Origin: Wolfiporia cocos
Taxonomy: Eukaryota > Basidiomycota > Agaricomycetes > Polyporales > Phaeolaceae
Assembly: GCA_029448655.1 (NCBI GenBank)
Contig: JACCLO010000006.1
Span: 1,798,001-1,862,000 of the forward strand
DNA: 64,000 nucleotides
Direction: 5' to 3'
Shown here: positions 12,711 through 23,684 of the stretch, one piece after another
How positions within the stretch are numbered: the stretch's first letter is position 1
How the letters are laid out: each line of letters starts with the position of its first letter
Position numbers and translations under genes: made by a program
The notes under the pieces: generated by a model
The model's input: the letters and a program-made list of their open reading frames with translations, nothing else
Told to the model about the DNA's origin: nothing
Databases searched by the model: none

Positions 12711-14003
12711 TCACAGCAGGAAGGGAAATATAGCTTTTCTGTTCTTGGGATATTCTTTGAAGTCTTTCTTGTAGGTCTTATGCTTCTTCAATGCCCACAC
12801 GGTCATGGTGTATGCGGAGACAGCGACAAATAGCCATGCTGATCAATGAGGGTCCGGGGTAGGTCAGTGAGAGGGGCGTATGGATGACACATGATAACAT
12901 GAGTACATACCAGTATAGCTCCCGGTCATAGCGGCGATGGAAACCCAGGCCATGGTCTCGAAGAAGTAATTGGGGCAAGAGACCAACTCGAAGCCATACC
13001 CTTGTGGAATTGCGCGTTGTCTGGTGCCGGCAGGTCGGAGGTTGCGTAAGGTAAGATGGGTATGTAGGTTGGACAACTCTGAGTACTGCAGGGACGCGGG
13101 CGGGCTCAGTTCGGAAATCATATGATACCAGGAAATACTTCACGCACGAGCCATAATGCCGTGCATGCCCCTACGAACTTGGGGTTGTTGCGGACAGATC
13201 CGAGGATGTGCCCTGAGTGGAGGTTGTATATGGGACTATACACTGCGCCTGCAAGAAGCACGCCACTCAGTACCCAATAGTGGCCAGAGCTACGAGAAAG
13301 ATCATTCTAGTAAATCACATGTGCAGCTGCAATCTGAACATATGCCTTACTTTTTGAAGATGTTCATGAACGGCATGGTCCCGTGCGAGAAACGGTGTAC
13401 GAAAATCGTCTCCAGTTCGCGCTTTACGAAGTGCAGGAGCACAAGCGCATAAACCACCCTACATGAGGCTGTCAGATAGTACCTAAATTTGGGATCTCTC
13501 CATGTGCGTACTTTTGTAACATGCTATGTGGAACAGGCCGCCCGTAACAGAATCGAGGGAAATGGTAAAACAGCGGATGTATCAGCAAAGGACCGGCCTG
13601 TAAGCAAGTTCACAATATGAGCATTACGACTGCCTTTCCACACTTACATATTCAATCAGGAACACGGTCCTCCAGTTGATCTGAGGCCCCATATCCTTGA
13701 CCGCCAACTCACCCCCGTCCTGAATTCCTGCTACCGCAAGAGTCGCCTCATCGTCAAGAGCCTTCTTTTCGCCTCTGATGGTAATTTTCTGACGCGCAGC
13801 ATAGAACTACGCGACGAGTGAGCATTCCAATTACTACAGCGTACTGGCGGCGCGATGCTTACTCTCGGGAACTTGGCTGTTAATGACGACTTGACGTCCC
13901 CAATGGTGACATCCTCAGCCGCTTTATCATCAAATGATAGAGTAATGGGCAGGCCACGCGCAAGGGCAACGCGTCCTGCTGGCACAACGCTAACTTGCAC
14001 CAT
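12711..14003 (-). CDS. TSC13: Very-long-chain enoyl-CoA reductase (TSC13-type)
   Basis: The gene starts at ATG 14003 and stops at 12713-12711, with about seven exons joined by GT-AG introns. The N terminus is the ubiquitin-like region typical of this family (to KFPR, then FYAARQKITIRGEKKALDD). Membrane and catalytic segments follow: GPLLIHPLFYHFPRFCYGRP, LHFVKRELETIFVHRFSHGT, HYWVLSGVLLAGAVYSP, and the signature GYGFELVSCPNYFFETMAW. It ends with KKHKTYKKDFKEYPKNRKAI and FPFLL. The enzyme does the last reduction of each fatty-acid elongation cycle in the ER membrane, making very-long-chain acyl-CoAs for ceramides (known of the family). No damage was seen. It is transcribed away from the tRNA gene 105 bp upstream. 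Confidence 0.93.
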
Positions 14004-14108
14004 GTAGATAGAGGTCGTCAGTTATGCGGGAGACGTCCCGGCGAAACAGAGATGCGTGTGGGATTGTATCAACAGGATATATATAGTCTATACTTACGGT
14101 GAAGTGAA

Positions 14109-14191
14109 GAGCCCATGGCGCAGCGGTAGCGCGTGAGATTCCAGCAAATGGGAAATCCTCAAGGTCATCCGTTCAAATCGGGTTGGGCTCA
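14109..14191 (+). tRNA. tRNA-Trp (CCA) with a short intron
   Basis: The acceptor stem GAGCCCA (14109-14115) pairs fully with TGGGCTC (14184-14190), with discriminator A. The D arm is GCGC-AGCGGTA-GCGC, and the T arm is ATCCG-TTCAAAT-CGGGT. Anticodon CCA is at 14141-14143. The span is 83 nt, leaving an intron of about 11 nt just 3' of the anticodon, as in many fungal tRNA-Trp genes. A run of T starting at 14193 fits a Pol III terminator. One base pair of the anticodon stem (A:C) is imperfect. Confidence 0.9.
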
Positions 14192-16060
14192 CTTTTTGTC
14201 TTTTCCTGTGCATGAACTTGCCTATATGATACTGTCTTGGTAGTATTATCTACTGTCGCATGGAATTTCAATTTCAGTACTAGCACGAAGTCTTGTGGCC
14301 GTCACCGTTTCACGTGTTGGCCACAAGATTTCGGTACGCCTCAGAGCGACATGATGAAGTTGGTTTGCATATACTGGTAGTACTGATCGTCAATTCTCTC
14401 CATCGTGTACTATTCAGCTGCGGCCATTGGCTTGGAGGAACGTAAGCATTGTTATGAAACACTCTGTCTGCAATGAGCGAGTGGCGCACTTTCGCTCATG
14501 CACTGCATACGAACTGAATATCTCCGAACCAAGTTGCGAAGCAATTTCATCTATTCGCGAATTGCACACGAATGTATATAGCGAGTGATGATTACCGTAT
14601 AGTAGGCAGTAATGCCGGACTGTACGAGATCGTGAGACCGATCAGCTTCGAAGGCAAGAGATACAACCCATGCTGATAATTACGACCTGGAATTCTCTAC
14701 TGAAATGAAATGTCGCCTGTGCGCAATTTGGAAAGTTCTTCAGCAGCCCGAAAATGATGTAACCCTGGTTTACGCCGGGCGCGCTAGCTTGTTCAACAGA
14801 AAGGAGCTTACCGTGTGTTGAGACGAAGCGCCACTTGCGTGTCAAATACCGTATATCGATTGAAATCATGTTTAATTTCGTGCTCGCCAATGCAGGGACG
14901 GCGACAAGACACCATGCATGATTCATTGGCCATCATGTCTCATCCGCTCTGATGACTTACCTTTGCATCCTTTGGTCAAATCTGTCGTTTTGAGCGTCCC
15001 CTGTTGTTTACTGTACCACAATGAGGCCAGAATGAATGCTTGATATACATCCTGAGTGACAGAGCGTCTGTAGTCGTCATGTCTCTTGAACAGTGAGGAG
15101 AAGCGGCAAGCAGATCAGAATTGAATGGAACGTGCACGATTACCACCGGCCTCAAACGACACCGCTCAGTCAGAAGGCGCAAGCAGTTCCTAAGTTACAC
15201 CCAAGTGCATTGAGCTGCATCAGCCTATAGAGCGATACGGGCTCCCGGGACAATATCAGGACAGTGCGCAATCGTTGCACGATACATGCATGTAATGAAC
15301 ATGAGCAATACTTACTAGTAGGGCTTGCACTTTTCTGATGAAGCTTGGGATGAGTGCAATCCCCCCGTCCTGCTGAGTTCACCTCTGCTCGAAGGCAAGC
15401 CTCGCTCCTTTCGAACTGTGACTCAGTCTACGTGCGTGTCCATACAATCGCGGATCACGCACTGGGAAGTAAGACACAGTTCAGGCGCCAAGCACACCAA
15501 GCATCGATCTGCTCAAAGCCTCAACAGCTGCTGAGTCAGAGAGACCAAGAACGACTTTCTAAAGTAGAGGTTGATGGTGATTAGTTGCTGGCGCATAACA
15601 ATGTGACTGGCTGGAAATTGAATCGAGTGCAATAAGCAAATCCGGTGCTTGTGAAACTACATACTCGCAGACTGATATGCAATCCGAGCCATAACGTGCA
15701 CTCCTCGGTATTCGGGAAGTCCAGGACAGTAACGCTCGATGCCTTGAGGTGCACCGTGTCCGGTCCGAATGCTCCAGCAGCTTGATGTTCGTTCTCCTAT
15801 GTGTCAACTAACCAGTACGGCAATGGACAACACAGAAAATAATTTGCAGCGCTGGATTCTTGAGTTTCTAATATCTACGCTAGCCTAGGTCCGGCGAAAA
15901 CATCTCGTGAAACAATGCCGAATGCATGATGCTCTTCCCGCCGCCCTATGCATTTACAATCCCGTCTCCCAGTTAAAGAGGTATCTCACCTGCGTATCCA
16001 CGGTGCACGTAAAGACGTGTGCAGATCGCGAATGGTGCCCTGGGTGGTCAATTTAGTATA
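14192..16060. other. Intergenic, nothing recognised
   Basis: No gene-like exon chain, RNA gene or repeat was found in this 1.9-kb stretch. Its right end borders the flank shared with paralogue copy 2, which begins near 16060. Confidence 0.5.
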
Positions 16061-16393
16061 GCTGCAGTTGGGCTGGAGTACTACACGATAGCCAGAAGCC
16101 GATACAGTCTTGCTCTGTGGTAAATAGTGCCGTTACATCAAAAGAGGTGGTGTATTTAAGAACATTCGTCGGAACGACGACAGCCGTATCTTCGCACGAC
16201 AGAAGCACGGACCAGCATTCCCTGGAAGCGCAGCGTTGTGCATCAGATAAGGCGATACGCGAGGATAATCCAGCCACTCGAGATTGGCGCCCAAATATTA
16301 GGCTGCGTCGTTGCGTCTTACCTCGCTCCGACCTCACTTATCCACCTACCTTCAACCTCTTCGCTCGAGCATCGGTCATTTTGACATTTTACA
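16060..16393 (+). promoter_or_regulatory. Upstream region conserved between paralogue copies
   Basis: This region matches the reverse complement of 31947-32300, upstream of copy 2. Shared blocks include GCACGACAGAAGCAC, CAGATAAGGCGATA, ATATTAGGCTGC and ATCCACCTACCTTCAACC. A weaker match with the same block order lies upstream of copy 3 (36506-36680). It probably contains the promoter and marks the left side of the duplicated unit. Confidence 0.6.
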
Positions 16394-18469
16394 ATGGTCA
16401 AGCCTTCATCTTTCCTTCCCAAGCGTGCATGTCAGCCCTCAGGCGGCGACAAACCTTCCAAGTTGCCTGCGAGTCGTATCCCTCGTCGAGTAGGGCTGTT
16501 GAGGCCGGTCAAAGGGAGCGCGATAGCGCAGCCTCGGCCTCAATGCACTCGAGCGAGCTTTGAGGATATCTTGTACAAGCACTGGGACGTGGAACAGGTC
16601 AAGGGCGACCTAAGCAAGGAATACATTATGGTTTGCCAAGTCGAGGGTCAACGTGTGAGTTCGACCTTGGACGCTCCATAACATATCCCCTGCTTACCTC
16701 ACAAAATGCCTTCTAGGACTCCTCCGACGTAGATAGGGACGGCGAAAGTGATGAGGAGCAGAATGACAAAGCCGTGAGTATGGCTTTGATGACTTGATTG
16801 ATAAGCAGTCAACCTGATACTGAGCGGGGATAGGACTATTTGCAGTGCGCGACGATCCTATCAAGACGTCAGCGCAGCAACAGTGACTCGTCCACCGAGT
16901 CGTCTGAGCTTGAGGCCCAAACGCCGCGCCCTGCGGAGGATGCGATTTGGGCCGATCGCGCAGCTGTCAAGTCGGTCGATGCGCTCGTGGATGGGGTTGC
17001 GACAACGGAGGCAGAAGAGGTAGTCGATGCGAAAGAAGAGCACGGTAAGCATTCCTTCAAGTCCCGTCGCCTTTTGTGTTGGCCTCTGCTAGGGTCTAGG
17101 GTTAACCACAGCCACTGAAATTTGGTTGCCGATAGGACCCATCCGCCAGCTGGCACAGTGGGTGCAGACACCGAGAGCAGATGGCCACGTCATACAGTCA
17201 GGGGAGGCGGACGCACACAGCCGCCTCCTCGACAGTGTGCTTGCCGAAGCGGTCCTGTCCCAAGATGTCGACACCGCAGCAACCAAGGCAAATGCATACA
17301 GTCGTCTCCTGGGCGACCTCGTTGCAGGCATCGAGGCCGTCCTTGAGATTGGCACAGGACATGCGAAGACGAAAGCCTATGCCGACCTCCTTGACACGGT
17401 CATCGCCGAGATCGACGTCGCCCAGTATGCTGCGTCGACGCTCGACGTCATCAACGCCGTCGTCGACGAGCCATTCAGGTGAGTGAATTGCTCGTTGTAG
17501 TAATCCCGAGTTCTAGTTCTGATAGCGTAGCAGTGCCGTCGCCCTGTCGCAGACCATCAAGACCGACGAGGCCATTGATGTCCAATATCGTGGAGACGTC
17601 TTTAGGTATGCAGATTCTGATCTGGTGCAATGTGTGCTCATGTACCTGTATCTTCATAGCGAGGGCGGTGTCGTCGCGTCCAAGACGACCGACGTCCATG
17701 GGTATCTGGACATTGCGGATGATGAACACCTGCGGAAGTAAGAGTATCGCTAACCGGTATCACCGTTCATCCATGCTGACATTGCTGCAGGTATGCCGTC
17801 GCGGACAGACACTCGAGCGATCCTATGGCGCATCGCTGGGTCCTTGACACTGAGGGCGATGAATATCTAAACCGGAACCGGTACATAACCTTCTTTCCAC
17901 CAATTCAAGTACCTTCACTCACCATTCACTCACTTGAATCATCTCAGGCGCCCTCTCGTCCGACGCATCGATGATGACGAGGACCCCTGGGCGACGCGCT
18001 GGATCCTCGACACAAGGGGTGACGAGCTGCTGCCGGGGTGGGCCAACCGTCCATACCCTCGCTGACATCGTACTCACCAATATACATTAGGCGCAATGTC
18101 CATACGGACAAGGACGTATCCGACGACTCATCGGCGAGTCGTTGGACGCTGAACACCACGGGCGACGAGTATCTGGGAAGGTATGTCGCTTTGCCCTTGA
18201 TATTCTATATCCAACGTTGATCAGGACTCACCTCTACAGACGGCCTATCGTACGTGCCGTCGAGAGCGAGGACGATCGCTGGGCGACTCGCTGGGTCCTC
18301 CACCACACCGAGGACGACGAGGTCATCCCAAAGTGCGTTATTTGATTCCTGCTACCTCGACCAGTGCCTCATGCACCTGCTCCGCAATAGAGATGTCACC
18401 AAGCTGCGCTCGATGGCAATCCGCAACTGCGTCCGCCTAGGAGTGCCGATCTGCTTCTATGCGTTCTGA
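16394..18469 (+). CDS. Unrecognised repeat protein, family copy 1 (exon-per-repeat)
   Basis: Eleven exons join in frame to about 487 residues. I do not recognise the family. Residues 1-87 are basic and end in a conserved block (RASFEDILYKHWDVEQVKGD, then LSKEYIMVCQVEGQR). Residues 88-177 are Ser- and acid-rich. One long exon (about 178-290) holds three roughly 33-residue helical repeats of the type AYxxLLxxVxAxI. Four exons of about 30 codons then each carry one copy of RWxLxTxGDEYL (RWVLDTEGDEYL, RWILDTRGDELL, RWTLNTTGDEYL, RWVLHHTEDDEVI). The last exon encodes DVTKLRSMAIRNCVRLGVPI and CFYAF. All seven introns from the fourth exon on are phase 2. There is no signal peptide and no membrane segment, so a soluble intracellular protein is likely. 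No lesions were seen. Confidence 0.75.
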
Positions 18470-20515
18470 TCGGCGCAGCGATTCAGGGGGACACTGAAGC
18501 ATAGATTGCCAGAGAAAGAGGGGATCGAGGGAGTCGTTAAAGACCCAGAAATTGCAGTGTCCCGGATACACCAAAGATGTCTGGATTTGCTGAACGGAGA
18601 CTTGTAAAACCAGTTCCACAGAGGATACAGAAGCGGAGGGATCCGAGCAGTTGTCCCGACCCAAAGCCCCTTTAATTCCGTCACCTTGTTCTCTTCGTTC
18701 GTCTGTTTGTTCCGTCCAGTGACGTGTTGTAATTTTATATCGTCTGCGGTCACGACCAACCCGGGCGAAATCCGAGTGGGCAAAGTGTCCGCGGAGCAAG
18801 CATGCGGCGTGCGCGTGTCGTAGTGCAATGAGCAGAACGCATACAAGGTCATCATTCCCGAGGTATGCCCTTGTCCGTCTGAACGCAAGATCAGCTCGAG
18901 TAGCCGTACTGTCACCGATATGAGCAGGTGGGCACACCTTACTCCGATGATCAATCTGCTCCGGCAGCCGTCTCCCCTGCTCTGAGCAAGCACACAGAGA
19001 GTAGGAACACATTTTTTCACGCAGCGGATCAGTCCAGATACACCGGAGTAGCCTCGAGCGGATGTACAGACAGTGACTGAATCAGGCAGCAAAGACTTCG
19101 TATTCTAACACGACCAAATAGCGCCACTAACTTGCTCCGCCCACAGTGGCGCTTTGCTTGATAGCGTCCCGGGAACTATGCAACATTCGGGAGGTGTTGA
19201 TATTGTGTTACCCAACATACTGACTGCCATATTAGGGGGTCTGATATCAAAGCTCAAGCATATACGACTAGTGTAACGATCGGTGCTACCCAGGACCTTG
19301 ACTTTGAAATGACGCGACCACGTGACTGTGACGCGTTGATATTCGGTGTTCAGATGGGCGATTGGAGGTGGGACAGTACGTGCCAGGCTGCAGGCCAGCT
19401 GCAGGACGCCAAAGCACACAATAAACGACTTCCACTATACACGCCAGGTGCAAAGGCCTGCGCACAGAGCACTTAAAATGGCAGTCCAAGCTCATTCTAA
19501 ACAACCGCAAGGTCGAGGAGCGCACACTGTAGCCTCGCGGTGCGTGGAACACGGTGGCATTGCAAGAGTGGCACAAGGAGAGCGTAGAAAGAGTAGATGG
19601 TGCGTCGGGTCGCGAGAACGTCTTGATTTCACAGTCGCAATCGCCCAAATTATCATCTGTCTTCACAACACGCAGACACGGGTTTTGATTGCATCTGGCA
19701 TGTGCGGCTAACGGTTGCCTGTGTGCTGGATCGTCGAGGGAGCCGTCTAGCGGCAGCCGTCGCAAAGCGTGTGGATGCGGCGTGCCCTGGCCGACAATTA
19801 AGGATTGCCATATGTGGCGCAATATAGCAGAGATACATGCAATGTGCACATGAAGCTTGCATAGGGTCCACGTCGGCAGGTAAACGGCCCCGAGCTGAGA
19901 GCTCCTTACATCCGATCCGAGTGATGCAGGACGACCCGCCCGCTACGTTAACGCTGAATCCGCTGGCCGCGCACGCGCGCACGTTGGCATTGGGCAGCAA
20001 AAATAGAGTAACACCTAAACGCGATCTTCTAGGTTGATGCGAAGTGTTGCGCTGGCACATTCGCCGCCGCCGCTATTCGTGTTTTGTGCCGGCCAGCCGC
20101 GCCGGTACGGAGATGAAGTGTTTGATGTTGTCTACGTGCGGAGATGGAGCCCTGGCCTCATGTGGTCGTGCGCGGCCTAGTATTGCTCGAAGGGAAGTAA
20201 GATGGGCAATTTCACGCCGAAAGTGACAGCGACGAGCAAGGGAACGAGCCCTGAGCGCTGCTCGCGCACGATGGCGGAGCGAGGGTCGTTATGGCGACTC
20301 GGCGACCATGCGGTCAACCACCGCAAAATCAGATTCCGAACCGCTCCTCGATATGGTGCTCGCCTCTTTCAAGCTTAAGCTTATAACCCTCCGGGACCCC
20401 TGCAATTCTTGCCTTCCCCCTCAGGCTCGAGCCCGCCCCGAGGGCAAACACACTCGTTACGCACCGCCGTCGTTTACTGCACCCTCGCCGCAGTTCTCCG
20501 CCCAAGCCAGCCGCC
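18470..20515. other. Shared 3' flank of paralogue copy 1, then AA14 upstream region
   Basis: From the stop to about 19165 the sequence is similar to the downstream flanks of copies 2 and 3, for example AAAGA(T/C)GTCTGGAT and CTTGTAAAA(C/T)CAGTTCCAC. From 19165 to 20515 I see no gene. The last few hundred bases, with a CT-rich stretch near 20400-20510, are probably the AA14 gene promoter. Confidence 0.5.
19103..19128 (-). repeat. Boundary motif of paralogue unit, copy A
   Basis: Read on the minus strand this is GTGGCGCTATTTGGTCGTGT followed by TAGAA. The same motif occurs at the outer edge of copy 2 (29620-29644) and copy 3 (33813-33837), always about 630-690 bp beyond the stop codon. Short GTGGC/GCCAC inverted repeats surround it. 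Confidence 0.6.
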
Positions 20516-22550
20516 ATGATCCACGCCGCGCCAGCCCTCCTCTCCCTCGCGGCCCTCGCGCCGCTCGCGTCTGCCCACATCGGTATGTGCATCCGGGCAA
20601 CCACAAGGGATACGCGGGCTGATGCAGCGGACAGCGTTCTGGGACAAGAGTATGTATGGGTTCAACGTCACCCAGCAAACGTTCAGCTACGACAACCGTC
20701 CGGTGACTCCCCTAATCGAATACACCTTCGACCAGTGGTGGTTCGTGAGTGTTACTCCTGTTACTTCTTCCATAGCACGGCCGCTGTATGCTGTAGAGCG
20801 CGTCGGTGCCGGAGCACAGGCGAGCCGAATTGATCATGAACTGGTGGCGGTTGGGCGTCAGTGCATGAAGCGCCTGTTGTTGGCTACAAGTCATCAATTT
20901 GCCTGCTTTGTCCTCGATGATTCACACCACTGTGAAGCGGCGCGGGTGCCTTGCTTTGATTGCGTTCTTTTGACGTTACTCACGCGGATCACTGTTTCGG
21001 ATTACGTGCGCGACTTCTGCGGACCTCAATTTGTATTTCTCCCGCGCAGCTTTCCAGCCCGATGACGGGCAGCTTCTCCCACCACTCCTCGCTGTGCTCT
21101 CCACAGCCCATTACAGATTAGACACAGTCAGAGTACTCGACTGTGGCTACTCTTAGGGGTTGACTCAAATTATAATTCTGTTCCGGACTCGCATCATAGC
21201 ACATTTCGCCGACTATGATACTACGATCTGTGCTTGCGCTATTGCACCCTCCTTTTCCCGATAAAAGATGCATACATTCAGGCTAATGATGTAATTATTG
21301 GCAGCACGGGCACCTTGACTACCCTCCCAACCCCGGAGACACTTTCGAGCTGCCCGTCGGGCAAGCCGTGAATACCCAGCTCTCTTGTGACAAGGGCGCG
21401 ACCTCGTGGTGGCCCTCCTCCCAGGGGTGAGCCTGCCCCTCTCCCTACTCACTCGCCAACGCTAACCCTGCTCCCCTCACGCAGAGGTGATGCGGGCTAC
21501 GGCTCCAACTGGCCATGCCCTGGGCAGCCGTCGACCCAGTTCCACACGTTAAGCATTGACGACGTGTACGGCTGCGCGCTCGCGATCGCGTACAAGCCGG
21601 ACGCGAACGACGTGCAGCCGGACGACTTTGTCATCTTCAGTGTGAACCAGACATGCGTGTGGTACCTCAACACCGCGTTCCAGGTGCCCCAGGACATGCC
21701 CGCGTGTCCCGAGGGCGGCTGCACGTGTGCGTGGACGTGGATCCACTCGGTGAGCCTCCTCACTGGAGTTGGTCAGGCGTGAGTTCGGTGTGCTGACGAT
21801 GGCGGTACCGGCAGGATAACAGTGGTGCTGAGCAGTGTGAGTGTTTCTGTTATGTGAGGGTGTGTGCGTGCTGAGCTGACATCGTGTAGTGTACATGAAC
21901 GGCTTCCACTGTGATATCACTGGCGCAACTAGCACGACGCCTATCGGAAAGCCCATGCTGCCTCGCCGGTGCGTTGATCCTCAAGAGACACCACATAGCT
22001 CGCCGATCTGACATTCATCCTTCGTAGCTGCGGCGCGGACCCCACCCAGAACCAGGAGGCGAACCCCGGCAACTGCACCATCGGCCCCAAGTACATGATG
22101 TACTGGCTCCAGGCCGAGGGCAACAACGTGCGTCTTCCCTCCTCTCCCGCTTCCCACAGGCGCTGATGCCGAGCCCGCATGCAGATGTTCGAGGGCTACT
22201 ACATGCCGCCGCACTACAACGACGTGTACGGCTTCCACGACGGCGCGCAGAACGACATCTTCCAGGACGCGTACATCTCCTCGCTCGGCCCGTCGTCGAC
22301 CGCTGCGGCGCGCCGCGAGGACGTGCCCGTTGCGCCGCCCACTGCCGTCCCCTCTGCCCCCTCCGTCCCCGTGTCGGCGCCGCCCGTCCCGACTTCGGTC
22401 CCCTCGGTCCCGACGGGCGTGAGTGCGCCCTCGTCCATCCCCGCGTCGATCCCGACAGGCTCTACCGAGTCGGTGCTCCCAGGCGACGTGCACAAGGAGA
22501 AGGTGCTCAAGCGCCACCGTCGCAAGGGCGGGCACGAGGGCCACTTCTAA
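20516..22550 (+). CDS. AA14 family lytic polysaccharide monooxygenase
   Basis: Eight exons (20516-20582, 20635-20744, 21305-21426, 21485-21749, 21815-21836, 21890-21968, 22028-22127, 22185-22550) give 376 residues. Residues 1-20 are a signal peptide ending LASA. The mature protein starts at His21, the first ligand of a copper histidine brace ([13 protein letters not shown]). The second candidate ligand is in [11 protein letters not shown]. Cys-rich AA14 blocks follow: [48 protein letters not shown] and [18 protein letters not shown]. The C terminus is a Pro/Ser/Val-rich tail. AA14 enzymes are secreted copper oxygenases reported to act on xylan-coated cellulose (known of the family). Its presence points to a wood-decay lifestyle. 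Intron 2 is unusually long (560 bp). Confidence 0.88.
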
Positions 22551-22919
22551 TCGGCTCGCGCCGCACAGCTTGAAGAGGGGGAGGTATAGATTATGGATAC
22601 CCTGCAGGCTTGACGCGCTGCACCGGGCGTACGCCGCAGGGTGGCGCACGCACGTCTCGTCCCGTCCCGCCGCATTTGGTCGTCAACTCGTCCTGGTCTG
22701 TCTGTCCCGAAGTTCTTTCCGAGTGCCCGTGTCCCGCTCGTGGGCCCCAGCTGGCCCACGCTGGCCCTTCATTCCGTTCGCCCGCGCAATGCGCGCTTAA
22801 CTACATCATACGCGGCTGCTTGCACGGCGGTCGTATACCCATTGTTATTGCGTATAATCCGTACGAGTACTATCATTGTTTGCTCAGGGCACGCTGTTGT
22901 GTGTTAGCGTGGTAATGAG
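22551..22919. other. 3' flank of the AA14 gene
   Basis: This stretch most likely carries the 3' UTR and terminator of the AA14 gene. Open frames here lack any family motif. Confidence 0.5.
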
Positions 22920-23434
22920 ATGGCTTCTGTATTCACGCAAACTCGTCCAACGACGATCAAGCAGCGTGACGAAGCGAGAAGACGTGATTCGAATGATGCG
23001 TACAATCTCTATGATCATCCTGACAAATGGGCAGAAAACTGCATCCACCACAATCCCTGGCAGGCGAATTCAGATCAGCCGCCAGTACCTCTACAGTACG
23101 TATCGTGTCACTAGACTCCAATGCTCAATCTATGATTAAGCTGTAACTTACATAAATCAGCAAAGTGCAGATTCGTCTTTGGTTGTATCGATCGCCAACC
23201 TGCGCTGGAGAATATGATTGTAAATCATGTCAGAAACGGCGATGCCACTGATATGGCGTGTGAGATTCAACCTAAGGTCAAGAAGGTAACGCATTGTAAT
23301 GCATCACAAAGCAAAGGCCGGAGGGCTAGTTGCAAATGGTATGCCACATCGAATACTGTCCTGCGCACAGCGGACACAGCAGAATGATGATTTCGTAGTA
23401 TGCAGTGATGTGCTGCAGCGGCGCATACCATCAT
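22920..23434 (+). CDS. Possible short unrecognised gene or 5' exons of the next gene
   Basis: A first exon from ATG 22920 reads through DAYNLYDHPDKWAENCIHHN with a GTACGT donor near 23099. A second plausible exon starts after an AG near 23169 and reads FVFGCIDRQPALENMIVNHV, with a GTAACG donor near 23286. A third may run from about 23372 to 23434. The frames join, but I see no known domain. It could be an independent small gene or the 5' part of the DUF6698-like gene downstream. Confidence 0.3.
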
Positions 23435-23684
23435 CTTCTCGGTGAGTCCTTGAGATCATCATGATCTTCCTCCTCTGAACCAGAGTCTTCGACCTCGGCT
23501 TCATCGATCATCGATTCCTCTCTGTCTGCTGTCCTTCGTTACAAAACGTTACGCCACTACTTCTGAAGGTTCGCATGGCTTCATCATTTAAATTTATCGA
23601 TTCTTGACAGCTAGACGTCTTATATATAACTTTTGACAGCTATGAGCGCAACACACGTGATCGTGCCACTCCTTAAAAGATGGA

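Noticed and set aside
18437..19092. Minus-strand frames of about 190-210 codons downstream of paralogue copy 1
   Set aside because: No motif is present. They lie in the flank shared with copies 2 and 3, where the frame is not kept open.
22166..22573. Alternative plus-strand frame of 135 codons at the 3' end of the AA14 gene
   Set aside because: It is an Arg/Pro/Ala-rich shadow of the true last exon, which carries AA14 sequence in frame.
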